Origin: Nocardiopsis sp. NRRL B-16309 | Lineage (GTDB): Bacteria; Actinomycetota; Actinomycetes; Streptosporangiales; Streptosporangiaceae | Direction: 5' to 3' | Length of the DNA stretch: 64,000 nt | Assembly: GCF_001279585.1 (NCBI RefSeq) | Contig: NZ_LGEC01000087.1 | Location: 50,723 to 114,722, forward strand | Shown: one piece after another, positions 43,435 to 52,707 of the stretch | Position numbering within the stretch: position 1 is the stretch's first letter | Layout: every line of letters starts with the position of its first letter | Translations under genes and position numbers: made by a program | The notes under the pieces: model-generated | Told to the model about the DNA's origin: nothing | What the model saw: the letters and a program-made list of their open reading frames with translations, nothing else | Databases searched by the model: none

Positions 43435-44007
43435 ATGGCTCAGCTCACCATCGCCACGGCCCTGCCGGCCCGCCTCGCCGCACTCGCAGCCCTTGGCCTG
43501 CTTATCACGGCCTGCGGCACCGAGCCAGACGAGGTGGGCACGGCCGCTCCCGAGGCAGAACAGGAATCCGCCTCTCCCCCGGACGAGGACGACCAGGAGG
43601 CGTCACCCGATCCGGACGACGACACCCAGGACCCCGACACCCCCGACGACACCGAGGCCACCCCTCCCGCCGCCGACACCGTCCTCACGATCGAGCGCAC
43701 CCTCAGCGACGACGAGGCCCTCACCCCGGAAGCCGGTTACGAGGAGGGCGTGTGGACGCTCACCTGTGACCCCGTCGGCGGCGACCACCCCGAGGCCGAA
43801 GCGGCCTGCGACGAGATCGCCGAGGTCGGCACCGAGCCGTTCCTCATGGACACCAGCGACATGATGTGCACGATGCAGATGGGCGGCCCCGAGGTCGTCC
43901 ACGTCACCGGCCACATCGGCGACACCGAGATCGACACCGAGTTCAACAAGGTCGGCGGTTGCGAGATCGACCGCTTCGAGACGGTCGAGACCGTCATCGC
44001 CTTCTGA
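43435..44007 (+). CDS. Lipoprotein with subtilisin-inhibitor-like (SSI) domain
   Basis: The 190-residue precursor has a lipobox LLITAC (C27) and an acidic Asp/Pro/Glu linker (about 30-78). The C-terminal SSI-like domain has paired cysteines: WTLTCDPVGGDHPEAEAACDEIAEVG, MMCTMQMGGPEVVHVTG and GGCEIDRFETV. Streptomyces SSI proteins are secreted dimers that inhibit subtilases. Here the domain is tethered to the membrane, and the reactive-site loop reads DTSDMMCTM. It may protect the cell surface or restrain a surface protease. ATG 43435 is used. Confidence 0.88.
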   Translation: MAQLTIATALPARLAALAALGLLITACGTEPDEVGTAAPEAEQESASPPDEDDQEASPDPDDDTQDPDTPDDTEATPPAADTVLTIERTLSDDEALTPEAGYEEGVWTLTCDPVGGDHPEAEAACDEIAEVGTEPFLMDTSDMMCTMQMGGPEVVHVTGHIGDTEIDTEFNKVGGCEIDRFETVETVIAF

Positions 44008-44014
44008 CCCCGCC

Positions 44015-44050
44015 CGGGAGGGGCGGGTCCCGAGGACCCGGCCCCTCCCG
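44015..44050. terminator. Hairpin between convergent SSI lipoprotein and tenA
   Basis: CGGGAGGGGC-GGGTCC (44015-44030) pairs with GGACCC-GCCCCTCCCG (44034-44050) with one bulged G at 44040 and a CGA loop. It begins 7 nt after the lipoprotein stop. Confidence 0.75.
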
Positions 44051-44119
44051 GTCCGGCCCGCCCCGCGCGAACGGGGTGGGCCGCCCCGGCGCGGGCGACC
44101 GTCCCGGCGCGGCCGTGTC

Positions 44120-44734
44120 TCAGGGGGTGTAGGGCGTGTCCCAGAAGGCCACCTCGTGCCGCATGCCCTCCAGGAAGAAGCGCTCCGCCCGCTCCGGATC
44201 CGGTGCGGCCTCCTCCAGGCGGCGCCCGTAGTGCTCGGTCAGCCGGGTGAACTCGGGGTCGGCGTAGGTGTCGACCCAGCGCGCGTAGCGCGGGTCCGCC
44301 GGGCGCGACTTCGCCAGTTCGAGCCCGAGCGTGTTGTAGCCCCACATGCAGGGGTAGACGGCCGCGAGCCCGTCCCGGTAGTCGGCGGCGGCCTCCAGCA
44401 GCCACGCGGTGTAGGCCGCGCACGCCGGGCCCTTCTCCTTCGTGGTCAGGTCCGCGCCGAACTCCCCGGAGAGCGAGCGGTGCAGCTCCAACTCCTCGTT
44501 CAGGGTGCTGTGCGCGATGCCCACCAGGTCGGCGAGGTGGTCGTCGGGCGCCTGCCAGGCCAGGCGGGAGAACGCCCGCGCGTAGTCGAGCAGGTAGAGG
44601 TGGTCCTGCTCCAGCCAGTAGCGGAAGGCGCGCTCGTCGAGGTCGCCCCGGGCGATGCCGGCGACGGTCGGATGGGCCAGCTGCTCGGCGACCAGGGGCC
44701 GCCCGATCTCATGGAGTCGTTCGATGGTGCTCAC
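44120..44734 (-). CDS. tenA: TenA family thiaminase II/aminopyrimidine aminohydrolase
   Basis: The 204-residue all-helical protein has HPTVAGIARGDLDERAFRYWLEQDHLYLLDYARAF, the active-site cysteine in AAVYPCMWGYNTLG, and the C-terminal FFLEGMRHEVAFWDT with the catalytic Glu region. It salvages aminopyrimidine breakdown products of thiamine. GTG 44734 (MSTIERLHE) is chosen for length. Thiamine biosynthesis genes are not adjacent. Confidence 0.93.
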   Translation of the reverse strand: MSTIERLHEIGRPLVAEQLAHPTVAGIARGDLDERAFRYWLEQDHLYLLDYARAFSRLAWQAPDDHLADLVGIAHSTLNEELELHRSLSGEFGADLTTKEKGPACAAYTAWLLEAAADYRDGLAAVYPCMWGYNTLGLELAKSRPADPRYARWVDTYADPEFTRLTEHYGRRLEEAAPDPERAERFFLEGMRHEVAFWDTPYTP

Positions 44735-44875
44735 GAGCGAAGTGTGCCATCCGCCCGGACGCCTCCTCTGGGCCGGTCGGCCGCCACGCGCGGGGGAGAA
44801 GGGGACACGTGACCGGTTGCGGCCCCGGTCCCTCCGACCGGAACGTCCGGAACCCCGGGGGCCGGACAAGCGAAA

Positions 44876-45006
44876 ACCCGGTGACGATCGCTTCACGATC
44901 CTCACCGGGTATCTTGTGGAAGAAGCCCCGCGTCGGGGCTCTGGGGAGTTTCCCAGGGAAAACGACGGAACGACCCTGTGAGCGCGTTCACGCGCCAGCA
45001 GGGTCG
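44876..45006 (-). terminator. Four consecutive hairpins downstream of tRNA-Leu
   Basis: In minus-strand order after the tRNA: CGACCCTG...CAGGGTCG with inner GCGCG/CGCGC (44971-45006); CTGGG/CCCAG (44941-44955); AGCCCCG-CGT-CGGGGCT (44924-44940); and a 14-bp stem with one mismatch, ACCCGGTGA/TCACCGGGT plus GATCG/CGATC (44876-44910). The last is followed on the minus strand by TTTTCGC, a Rho-independent signature. A tandem terminator is likely; a structured RNA is an alternative. Confidence 0.65.
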
Positions 45007-45020
45007 CCCCGAGAGAGAAG

Positions 45021-45103
45021 TGGGCGAGGAGGGATTTGAACCCTCACATCCTTTCGGACACACGGACCTGAACCGTGCGCGTCTACCGTTCCGCCACCCG
45101 CCC
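45021..45103 (-). tRNA. tRNA-Leu(CAG)
   Basis: Minus strand: acceptor GGGCGGG with CTCGCCC (one G-T pair), discriminator A. Anticodon arm CACGG-TTCAGGT-CCGTG gives CAG. The class II variable arm TGTCCGAAAGGATGT and T-arm GAGGG-TTCAAAT-CCCTC are intact. It reads CUG, the most used leucine codon in such genomes. CCA is not encoded. Confidence 0.97.
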
Positions 45104-45346
45104 GGGTGAAGTGAATCCAGTTGACCGTATCCAGTTGTCTGGCCAGGTGATCCGCCCTTGTGTGGGCCGTTCGCCTGGCGACATGGATAAGGCTAGCACG
45201 GTCTGAAGGCGGCTCGCACACCCGTTTCGGTCCCCCTCGAACCGGGCTCTCCAGGGCCCTTCCCGGGGGTGCACCTGAGAGCAGGGGCACCCTGACCCGG
45301 TTACGATCGTCTACACATACGGAGTGGAGTACAAGGGAGGTACCTC

Positions 45347-46114
45347 GTGGGAGTGCTCCAACGCTTCGAGCGCAGGCTTGAGGGCATGATCGAAGGCACC
45401 TTCGCGATGGCCTTCAAGTCCGAGCTCCAACCGGTCGAGGTGGCGAGCGCCGTCCAGCGTGAGATGGACGAACGAGCCGCGATCGTCGCGCAGGGCCGCA
45501 CACTGGTCCCGAACGACTTCATCGTGGAACTCGCGGCCAGCGACAAAGAGCGCCTGGAGGTCTACGCCGACAGCCTCGGCCAGGAGCTGTCCAAACTCGC
45601 ACGCGACTACGCGACCGAACAGGGATACTCCTTCGTCGGTCCGGTCCGCGTGCACTTCAGGTCCGACGAAGGACTCAAGACCGGCCGCTTCCGCATCCGG
45701 TCCGGCGTCGTCCGCGGCACCATGGTCGGCAAGGACGGCGAGGTGCGCCAGCCCGTCGGCGACCCCGGCGCCTCCAGCGGGCCCCGCCAGACCGGCCGGC
45801 CCCGGCTGCTGATCTCCCCCGGCGGCGCGACCGCCGAGGGCAGCATCGCCAGCCACGGCATGCAGCAGTCCTTCGAGCTGACGACACCGGTCACCCTCCT
45901 GGGCCGCGGCACCGACTGCGACCTGCGGCTGGTGGACAACGGCGTCTCCCGGCACCACGTGGAGATCCGGCTGGACGGAGAAGAGGCGATCCTCGTGGAC
46001 AAGGGGTCCACGAACGGCACCTTCGTCAACGGCCAGCAGGTCAGGCAGGCCCGGCTCGTCGACGGCACCAGGATCAGCCTCGGCCGCACGACCATGACGT
46101 TCCGCCGCGACTGA
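45347..46114 (+). CDS. fhaA: FhaA, DUF3662 and FHA domain protein
   Basis: The 255-residue protein has the DUF3662 domain (MGVLQRFERRLEGMIEGTFAMAFKSELQPVEVASAVQREMD, 1-120) and a C-terminal FHA domain with GRGTDCDLRLVDNGVSRHHVEIRL and DKGSTNGTFVNGQ. FHA domains bind phosphothreonine, so it reads phosphorylation by PknA/PknB at the septum and pole. GTG 45347 has GGGAGG 7 nt upstream. It opens the conserved fhaA-fhaB-pstP-rodA-pbpA-pknA-pknB block. Confidence 0.95.
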   Translation: MGVLQRFERRLEGMIEGTFAMAFKSELQPVEVASAVQREMDERAAIVAQGRTLVPNDFIVELAASDKERLEVYADSLGQELSKLARDYATEQGYSFVGPVRVHFRSDEGLKTGRFRIRSGVVRGTMVGKDGEVRQPVGDPGASSGPRQTGRPRLLISPGGATAEGSIASHGMQQSFELTTPVTLLGRGTDCDLRLVDNGVSRHHVEIRLDGEEAILVDKGSTNGTFVNGQQVRQARLVDGTRISLGRTTMTFRRD

Positions 46115-46407
46115 CGCGCGCCCGGGGCGTTCCGCCGATCAGTGCCGACAGGACCGCAACCAACGCCGTCTTGTCGGCGTCTGAACGGTCGATAGTTCCG
46201 AGACAGGTGGAATAGGAGCCCGCTGTCGGATATCCGGTCGGGACGGTAGTCTCCGCGAAGACCTGACCGATCTGGCACGAGGGACCGCGACCCTGGGGGG
46301 CGCGGTCCGCAGAGCTCGACGACTCACCGACCGAAGGTGGGGCAGACATGGTGGCGGCAGCGACCGCCACCCCGGCCGAAGCACGACAGGGGCTGAAGAG
46401 CAGTTCG

Positions 46408-46911
46408 ATGTCCAACTTGACCCTCATACTGATCAAGATCGCGTACCTCGCGGTGCTTTGGCTGTTCGTCCTCATGGCGGTCGGCGTTATCAGCACGGAC
46501 CTCTTCGGCGCCAGGAAGAAGGCCAAGAAGAAGCCCCGTCAGCGGGCGCGCACCGCCCCGCCCAGCAGGGCCGCCGCTTCGGAGCCGCCCCGTCAGCGGC
46601 CGCAGCGCCAGCGACGCAACGAGCCGTCCGTCCTGGCGGTCACCCAGGGACCGCTCACCGGGACCACGGTCGACCTCGCCTCCCAACCCATCCTCATCGG
46701 ACGCGCGCCCGACTCCACCCTGGTCATCACGGACGACTACGCGTCGGGCCGCCACGCGCGCGTCTACGCCGACAACGGCCGCTGGTTCGTGGAGGACCTC
46801 AACTCGACGAACGGCACCTACCTCGGCCAGCAGAAGCTGAACCGCCCCCAGCCCATCACGGTGGGTCAGCCCATCCGTATCGGCAAAACCGTCCTGGAAC
46901 TGCGCAAATGA
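46408..46911 (+). CDS. fhaB: FhaB, membrane-anchored FHA protein
   Basis: The 167-residue protein has an N-terminal span (LILIKIAYLAVLWLFVLMAVGVI), a basic linker (ARKKAKKKPRQRAR) and an FHA domain with IGRAPDSTLVITDDYASGRHARVY and DLNSTNGTYLGQQ. It links phosphothreonine signalling to the envelope. ATG 46408 is preferred because the span starts at once; an in-frame ATG at 46348 would add 20 residues. Its stop overlaps the pstP ATG by 4 bp. Confidence 0.93.
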   Translation: MSNLTLILIKIAYLAVLWLFVLMAVGVISTDLFGARKKAKKKPRQRARTAPPSRAAASEPPRQRPQRQRRNEPSVLAVTQGPLTGTTVDLASQPILIGRAPDSTLVITDDYASGRHARVYADNGRWFVEDLNSTNGTYLGQQKLNRPQPITVGQPIRIGKTVLELRK

Positions 46912-48263
46912 CAATCGCTCTCCGATACGCGGCGTACTCCGACGTAGGATGCCTCCGCGAAGGCAACGAAGACTCCGGCTACGCCGGCCAGCACCTCCTC
47001 GCGGTGGCCGACGGCATGGGCGGTTACGCCGGCGGCGAGGTGGCCAGCTCCATCGCGATCTCCTCGATCCGCCGCCTCGACGCCGAGGACCACGAGCCCG
47101 ACGAGATGGCCGAGCACCTCCAGCGCGCCGTCGAGCAGGCCAACGCCTCGCTCTCGCGGCGGATCATGGAGGAGCCCCGGCTCGAGAATATGGGCACCAC
47201 CCTCACCGCCATGCTCTGGTCGGGCCACCGGGTCGCGCTGATCCACATCGGCGACTCCCGCGCCTACCTCATGCGCGGGCCGCGCTTCGAGCAGATCACC
47301 CACGACCACACCCTGGTGCAGACCCTCGTCGACGAGGGCAAGATCACCGAGGAAGAGGTCGCCACCCACCCCCAGCGCTCGCTCATCCTGCGCGCGCTGG
47401 ACGGCAAGAGCCCGGTCGACCCCGACATCTCCATCAGCGAGGCCAAGGTCGGCGACCGCTACATGCTCTGCTCGGACGGCCTGTCCGGCGTGGTCAGCAA
47501 GAAGACGATCCACGAGACCCTGGCCACCGAGACCGACCCGCGGGCCGCGGCCAAGAAGCTCATCGACCTGGCCAACCGCGGCGGCGGTCCGGACAACATC
47601 ACCGCGGTCGTGGCCGACGTGATCGAGACCGACACCGACCGCGAGGGGCCCACGGCCGCCGCGCAGGTGGTGGGCGCCGCCGACCAGCGCGCCGCCACCC
47701 TCGAACCGGAACCGGACACACCCGCCAGACGCGCCCAGGAGCTGCGCGTGGGCGGCGACACCGCCGAGATGGACCCCGTCCGCGACGACGCACCCGAGCC
47801 GGACTACGCGGGCGCGCCCTACGACGACCGGTACGACCAGGACTACGACGACTACGAGCCCGCCCCGACGCCCCGGGGCCGCCCCGCGTCCGAGCCCGAG
47901 TACCGCCAGCGCCGCTGGTGGCCGATCGTGCTCGTCTTCGTCGTCATCGTCGGCGCCGTGGCCGCGGGCGGCTACTACTTCGGGCGCCAGTACGTGGAGA
48001 GCCAGTACTACATCGGCCCCTCCCCCGACGGGGAGACCGTGAGCGTCTACCAGGGCATCAACACCGACATCGCCGGGATCGACCTGTCGGAAGAGGTCGA
48101 GGACACGGGCATCAGGCTCGACGACCTGCCCGAGGCCGACCTCCAGTCGGTGGAGAACACCCTGCCGGCCGATGACCTGGAGAGCGCCCAGGACGTCGTC
48201 GCGAACATGGGCGAGCGCGCCACCGGGTCCGACACCGGATCGCCCGCGACCGAGTCGGAGTGA
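46908..48263 (+). CDS. pstP: PstP, PP2C-type Ser/Thr phosphatase
   Basis: The 451-residue protein has a PP2C catalytic domain (YSDVGCLREGNEDSGYAG, ADGMGGYAGGEVAS, HIGDSRAYLMRG, CSDGLSGVV, GGPDNITAVVADV), an acidic cytosolic linker, one transmembrane span (about 345-367, PIVLVFVVIVGAVAAGGYYF) and an extracellular tail. It reverses PknA/PknB phosphorylation. ATG 46908 overlaps the fhaB stop. Confidence 0.96.
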   Translation: MTIALRYAAYSDVGCLREGNEDSGYAGQHLLAVADGMGGYAGGEVASSIAISSIRRLDAEDHEPDEMAEHLQRAVEQANASLSRRIMEEPRLENMGTTLTAMLWSGHRVALIHIGDSRAYLMRGPRFEQITHDHTLVQTLVDEGKITEEEVATHPQRSLILRALDGKSPVDPDISISEAKVGDRYMLCSDGLSGVVSKKTIHETLATETDPRAAAKKLIDLANRGGGPDNITAVVADVIETDTDREGPTAAAQVVGAADQRAATLEPEPDTPARRAQELRVGGDTAEMDPVRDDAPEPDYAGAPYDDRYDQDYDDYEPAPTPRGRPASEPEYRQRRWWPIVLVFVVIVGAVAAGGYYFGRQYVESQYYIGPSPDGETVSVYQGINTDIAGIDLSEEVEDTGIRLDDLPEADLQSVENTLPADDLESAQDVVANMGERATGSDTGSPATESE

Positions 48264-48267
48264 ACCG

Positions 48268-49674
48268 ATGACCACGACCACCCCTGAGGCGCCCACCGCG
48301 CTACCGCCGATCAAACGGCGCAACGCCGAACTCGCCCTCGTCGCGGTCGCCGTCGCCATCACCATGGCCGGCATTGCCATCGCCGGCCTGAACCTCAACG
48401 GCCGCGTCCCCGCCGCGATGTGGACCGTCGGCATGACCTTCGGCGCGCTCTCGCTCGCCGCGCACGTCGCCATGCGGTTCTTCGCGCCCTACGCGGACCC
48501 GCTGATCCTCCCCTGCACCCTGTTCCTGAACGGGATCGGGGTCGCGATGATCTGGCGCCTGGACGTCGTCGGGGCCGAGGACATCGAACGCGCCGGCGCG
48601 GGCATGCAGCTGGTCTGGTCTGCCGTGGGCCTGGTCCTGTGCTTCCTCATCATCATCTTCCTGAAGGATCCCCGGGTCCTCCAGCGCTACACCTACATCA
48701 CCGGCCTCGTCGCCATCGTCCTGCTCATGCTCCCGGCCATCCCCGGCCTGGGGCGCGAGGTCTACGGCGCGCGCCTGTGGATCGGCATCGGGCCCTTCAC
48801 CCTCCAGCCGTCCGAGTTCGCCAAGATCGCGCTGGTCATCTTCCTGGCGTCCTACCTGATGAACAAGCGCCAGGTGCTGTCGATCGTCGGCAAGCCCATC
48901 AAGATCGGCCGCTTCAAGCTGATGGACCTGCCCCGGGCCCGGGACCTCGCTCCCATCCTGGTCGGCTGGATCGCCGCCATCGGCATGCTGGTGCTCCTGC
49001 GGGACCTGGGCACCTCGCTCCTGCTCTTCGGTACCTTCCTGGCCATGCTGTACGTGGCGACCCAGCGCTCCTCGTGGGTGGTCATCGGCCTCGGGCTGTT
49101 CATGGCCGGCGCGACCGTCGCCTACTTCCTGTTCTGGCACGTGCGCGCCCGCGTCAACATCTGGCAGAACGCCTTCGACCAGGACGTCTACTACGAGGTC
49201 GGCGGTAGCCAGCAGCTGGTCCAGGGCCTCATCGGCATGGGCTACGGCGGGGTCTTCGGTACCGGGCTGGGCGCCGGCCAGGCGCACACGATCTTCGCCG
49301 CCGACAGCGACTTCATCCTCTCCTCCCTCGGCGAGGAGCTGGGACTCACCGGTCTGCTGACCGTGCTGATGGTCCTGTTCCTGCTGGTGGAGAGGGGCAT
49401 GCGCGTGGCCCTCGCGGCGACCGGCCCCTTCAACAAGCTGTTGACGAGCGGTATCGCCTTCGTCCTCGCCTACCAGGTCTTCATCGTGCTGGGCGGGCTG
49501 ACGAGGGTCATCCCCCTGACCGGCTCCACCACTCCATTCATGGCGGCCGGCGGTTCGGCGCTCATGGCGAGCTGGATCATGATGGGCGTCCTGCTGCGCA
49601 TCAGTGACAACGCCCGGCGCCCCGCACCGCAAGCAATCCAGGACGAGGGCGCGACCCAGGTGATCCGACGATGA
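48268..49674 (+). CDS. rodA: RodA/FtsW-type SEDS peptidoglycan polymerase
   Basis: The 468-residue polytopic protein has about ten spans and SEDS features: GAGMQLVWSAVGLVLCF, ARLWIGIGPFTLQPSEFAKIALVIFLASYL, LRDLGTSLLLFGTF and GQAHTIFAADSDFILSSLGEELG with the catalytic aspartate in the QPSEF/RDLGT regions. It polymerises glycan from lipid II, working with the PBP encoded next. ATG 48268 follows the pstP stop by 4 bp; its stop overlaps the pbpA ATG. Confidence 0.95.
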   Translation: MTTTTPEAPTALPPIKRRNAELALVAVAVAITMAGIAIAGLNLNGRVPAAMWTVGMTFGALSLAAHVAMRFFAPYADPLILPCTLFLNGIGVAMIWRLDVVGAEDIERAGAGMQLVWSAVGLVLCFLIIIFLKDPRVLQRYTYITGLVAIVLLMLPAIPGLGREVYGARLWIGIGPFTLQPSEFAKIALVIFLASYLMNKRQVLSIVGKPIKIGRFKLMDLPRARDLAPILVGWIAAIGMLVLLRDLGTSLLLFGTFLAMLYVATQRSSWVVIGLGLFMAGATVAYFLFWHVRARVNIWQNAFDQDVYYEVGGSQQLVQGLIGMGYGGVFGTGLGAGQAHTIFAADSDFILSSLGEELGLTGLLTVLMVLFLLVERGMRVALAATGPFNKLLTSGIAFVLAYQVFIVLGGLTRVIPLTGSTTPFMAAGGSALMASWIMMGVLLRISDNARRPAPQAIQDEGATQVIRR

Positions 49675-51134
49675 ACACACCGATCCGCCGCCTGAGCGTC
49701 TTCACCATGGCGCTGTTCGGCGTGCTCATGCTGAACCTCACCTGGATCCAGGGGTTCCAGGCCGACTCCCTCATCGAGGACCCGCTCAACAGCCGCCTGT
49801 ACAGCGAGCGGCTGAGCGAGGCGCGGGGTCCGATCATCGTCGGGGACGAGAACGTCGCCTACTCGGAGAACATCGCCGAGGACGACGCCTCCCCCGAGTA
49901 CCAGCGCGTCTACGAGGGCGGCGAGGCGTACACGCCGGTCGTCGGCTCGTTCCGCGCCTTCGGCGCGTCGGGCATCGAGGAGACCGAGAACTCGCTGCTG
50001 GACGGCTCGGACGACCGCCTCGCCGTCCGCAACTTCCGCGACATCATCACCGGTCGCGAGCCGGAGGGGGCGCGCGTGCAGCTCACGCTCGACCCCGCGG
50101 TGCAGGAGGCCGGATACCAGGGGTTCGTCGACCTGGGCATGAACGGCGCCGCCGTCGCGATCCAGCCGGACACCGGCGCCATCCTCGGCGCGGTCTCCTA
50201 CCCGTCCTACGACGCCAACGAGGTCGTGAGCATCACCGACCAGCAGGACGCCATCGACAACTTCGTGGCGATGGAGAACGACGAGGACAAGCCGCTGCTC
50301 AACCGGGCCTTCAAGGAGCGCTACGCACCGGGCTCCACGTTCAAGGTCGTGACCGCGGCGGCCGCCATCGAGAACCTGGACGCCACGGGGGAGTCCACCA
50401 TGGACGCCCCCGACGTCCTCGAGTTCCCGACCGGACCCGTGCTCCCCAACGCCACGCCCGGCGGCACCTGCAACGGCGGTCAGCCGGACTCGCTGGCGCA
50501 CTCGATCCAGATCTCGTGCAACACGTCCATGGCCAACTGGGCGATCGAGATGGGCGGCCAGGCGCTGTCCGACCAGGCCACCGCCTTCGGCTTCAACCCG
50601 CCCGAGGACGAGGGCCTCCAGGTGCCGATGTCCGTGGAGCCGAGCTTCGCCCCGGCCGAGTCGGACGAGAGCATCCTCGGCCGCGCCGGCATCGGCCAGT
50701 CCAACGTGGAGGCCACTCCGCTGCAGATGGCGATGGTCGCGTCCGGCATCGCCAACGACGGCGAGGTCATGCACCCCTACCTCGTGGACTCCGTGCTCGA
50801 CTCCGACATGTCCGTGGTCACGCAGGCCAGCCCGGAGAGCTACAGCCAGGCCGTCGAGCCCAGCACGGCGGACATGCTCACGGACATGATGGTGCTGGTC
50901 ACCACCCCGCCCGAGGGATCCGGCCTCAACGGCGCGATCCCGGGTATGGACGTGGCCGGCAAGACCGGTACCGCCGAGAACGGCACCGACCGGACCCACA
51001 ACTGGTTCATCGGCTTCGCGCCCGCCGACGATCCGCAGATCGCCGTGGCGGTCGTGATCGAGTTCGGCGGCGGCAGCGGTGGCTCGCTGGCCGCGCCGAT
51101 CGCGCGTCAGATGATGGAGGCAGTGGTTCTGTAG
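49671..51134 (+). CDS. pbpA: Class B penicillin-binding protein (PbpA type)
   Basis: The 487-residue transpeptidase has an N-terminal membrane anchor (about 8-27), a dimerisation/linker region and the catalytic triad motifs S222-TFK, S282-CN and K431-TG. It cross-links peptidoglycan made by RodA. ATG 49671 overlaps the rodA stop, and its own stop overlaps the pknA GTG by one base. Confidence 0.97.
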   Translation: MNTPIRRLSVFTMALFGVLMLNLTWIQGFQADSLIEDPLNSRLYSERLSEARGPIIVGDENVAYSENIAEDDASPEYQRVYEGGEAYTPVVGSFRAFGASGIEETENSLLDGSDDRLAVRNFRDIITGREPEGARVQLTLDPAVQEAGYQGFVDLGMNGAAVAIQPDTGAILGAVSYPSYDANEVVSITDQQDAIDNFVAMENDEDKPLLNRAFKERYAPGSTFKVVTAAAAIENLDATGESTMDAPDVLEFPTGPVLPNATPGGTCNGGQPDSLAHSIQISCNTSMANWAIEMGGQALSDQATAFGFNPPEDEGLQVPMSVEPSFAPAESDESILGRAGIGQSNVEATPLQMAMVASGIANDGEVMHPYLVDSVLDSDMSVVTQASPESYSQAVEPSTADMLTDMMVLVTTPPEGSGLNGAIPGMDVAGKTGTAENGTDRTHNWFIGFAPADDPQIAVAVVIEFGGGSGGSLAAPIARQMMEAVVL

Positions 51135-52621
51135 TGAGCGCCGACGAACCGACTCCCCGGAACGGTCCCGATGAACTGGTTGGGACCGTTCTGAGCGATC
51201 GCTACCGCCTGGAGGAGCAGATCGGCTCCGGCGGCATGGGTACGGTGTGGAAGGCCACCGACACCCTGCTCAACCGCCCTGTGGCGGTCAAACTGCTGCA
51301 CCTGTCCCAGATGGCCGAGCCGACCGCGCGGCAGCGGTTCCGTACCGAGGGACGGATCACGGCGGGGCTCTCCCACCCGGGGATCGCCCAGGTCTACGAC
51401 TACGGCGAGGAGGACGGCCGGGCGTTCCTGATCATGGAGCTGGTCGTCGGCGAACCGCTCTCCCAGGTCCTGCGCGAGCACGGCCGGCTGACGCCCGACC
51501 AGACCCTGGACTTCCTGTGCCAGGCCGCCCAGGCGCTCGCGGCCGCGCACGCCCGCGGTGTGGTGCACCGCGACATCAAGCCCGGCAACCTCCTGGTGAC
51601 GGGCGACGGTCAGCTCAAACTGACCGACTTCGGTATCGCGCGGGGCGACATGTCGGTCACGCTCACCCAGACCGGCATGGTCATGGGGACCGCGCAGTAC
51701 ATCTCGCCCGAGCAGGCGCTCGGCCAGCCCGCGAGCAGCGCCTCGGACCTGTACGCGCTCGGTGTGGTGGCCTACGAGTGCCTGGCCGGGACCCCGCCGT
51801 TCACCGGGGACAGCCCGGTGGCGCTGGCACTGGCGCACACCCGCGACGAACCGCCGGAGCTGCCCGACCACGTGCCCCTGGAGGTCGACGACCTGGTGGC
51901 CGCACTCCTGGTCAAGGACCCGGAGGAGCGCCCCTCGTCCGCCAGCGAGGTCGCGCACATGGCCGCCGTGATCCGTTCCGAGGCCGGCACGGGGCCGCCG
52001 ACACCGTCCACCGGATTCTCCCCGGTGGCGCCGACCGCCGTGGTGGGCGCGGTGTCCGGCCCCTCCAGCGGGGCCCTGACGCGCCGGACCTCCGGTCAGC
52101 AGGCCGTCGCCGCTGGCCAGGCGGACGACTCCGCTAGGCTGGGCCCGACGCCCGACCGGCGTGTCCGGTTCCCCGTCGTCGTCGCCGCGGTGGCCGCGAC
52201 GGTCCTGATCGCCGGCGCGGTGCTCGCGGGCTTCCTGTGGGATCAGGGCTCGGACGCGGAGACGGCACGGGACTCCGTCGACACACCGGCGACGGTGGAG
52301 TCCACGCCGTCCGACACCCCCAGCGAGGAGGTGGAGGAGACCGACGGGGGCTACGTGGAGCCCGAGTACGACCACACCCCCGACTGGAACGATCCGGCGA
52401 CGGAGCCGGAGACGCCCGAGTCCCCCGAGCCGAGCGATCCGGAGGCGGAGCCCAGCGATCCCGAGGGTGACGACGGTACCGGCGACGATGAGCCCGGTGA
52501 CGACACGAGCAGCCCGCCCCCGAGCGGTGACGACGGTGGTGGCGGCGGTGACGACGACGAGGGCACTCCCCCCGGAGACGGCACCGGCGGCGACACCGGC
52601 GGAGAAGACGGAGAGACCTGA
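51134..52621 (+). CDS. pknA: PknA-like Ser/Thr protein kinase
   Basis: The 495-residue kinase has a glycine-rich loop GSGGMGTVWKA, catalytic K53 (VAVKLL), HRDIKPGN (D147), DFG, and the activation loop TLTQTGMVMGTAQYISPEQ. A membrane span (about 352-374) is followed by an acidic, low-complexity extracellular tail of about 120 residues, without PASTA repeats. It phosphorylates the FHA proteins and the wall machinery. GTG 51134 overlaps the pbpA stop (TAGTG). Confidence 0.95.
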   Translation: MSADEPTPRNGPDELVGTVLSDRYRLEEQIGSGGMGTVWKATDTLLNRPVAVKLLHLSQMAEPTARQRFRTEGRITAGLSHPGIAQVYDYGEEDGRAFLIMELVVGEPLSQVLREHGRLTPDQTLDFLCQAAQALAAAHARGVVHRDIKPGNLLVTGDGQLKLTDFGIARGDMSVTLTQTGMVMGTAQYISPEQALGQPASSASDLYALGVVAYECLAGTPPFTGDSPVALALAHTRDEPPELPDHVPLEVDDLVAALLVKDPEERPSSASEVAHMAAVIRSEAGTGPPTPSTGFSPVAPTAVVGAVSGPSSGALTRRTSGQQAVAAGQADDSARLGPTPDRRVRFPVVVAAVAATVLIAGAVLAGFLWDQGSDAETARDSVDTPATVESTPSDTPSEEVEETDGGYVEPEYDHTPDWNDPATEPETPESPEPSDPEAEPSDPEGDDGTGDDEPGDDTSSPPPSGDDGGGGGDDDEGTPPGDGTGGDTGGEDGET

Positions 52622-52707
52622 CAGTGACGAGGCCGTGAGCGAGCGCCGCTCACGGTAGGGGGCCGCCCGCGTGCGGTCTCCGGAAGACACGAGGATCAGT
52701 ACACGAC

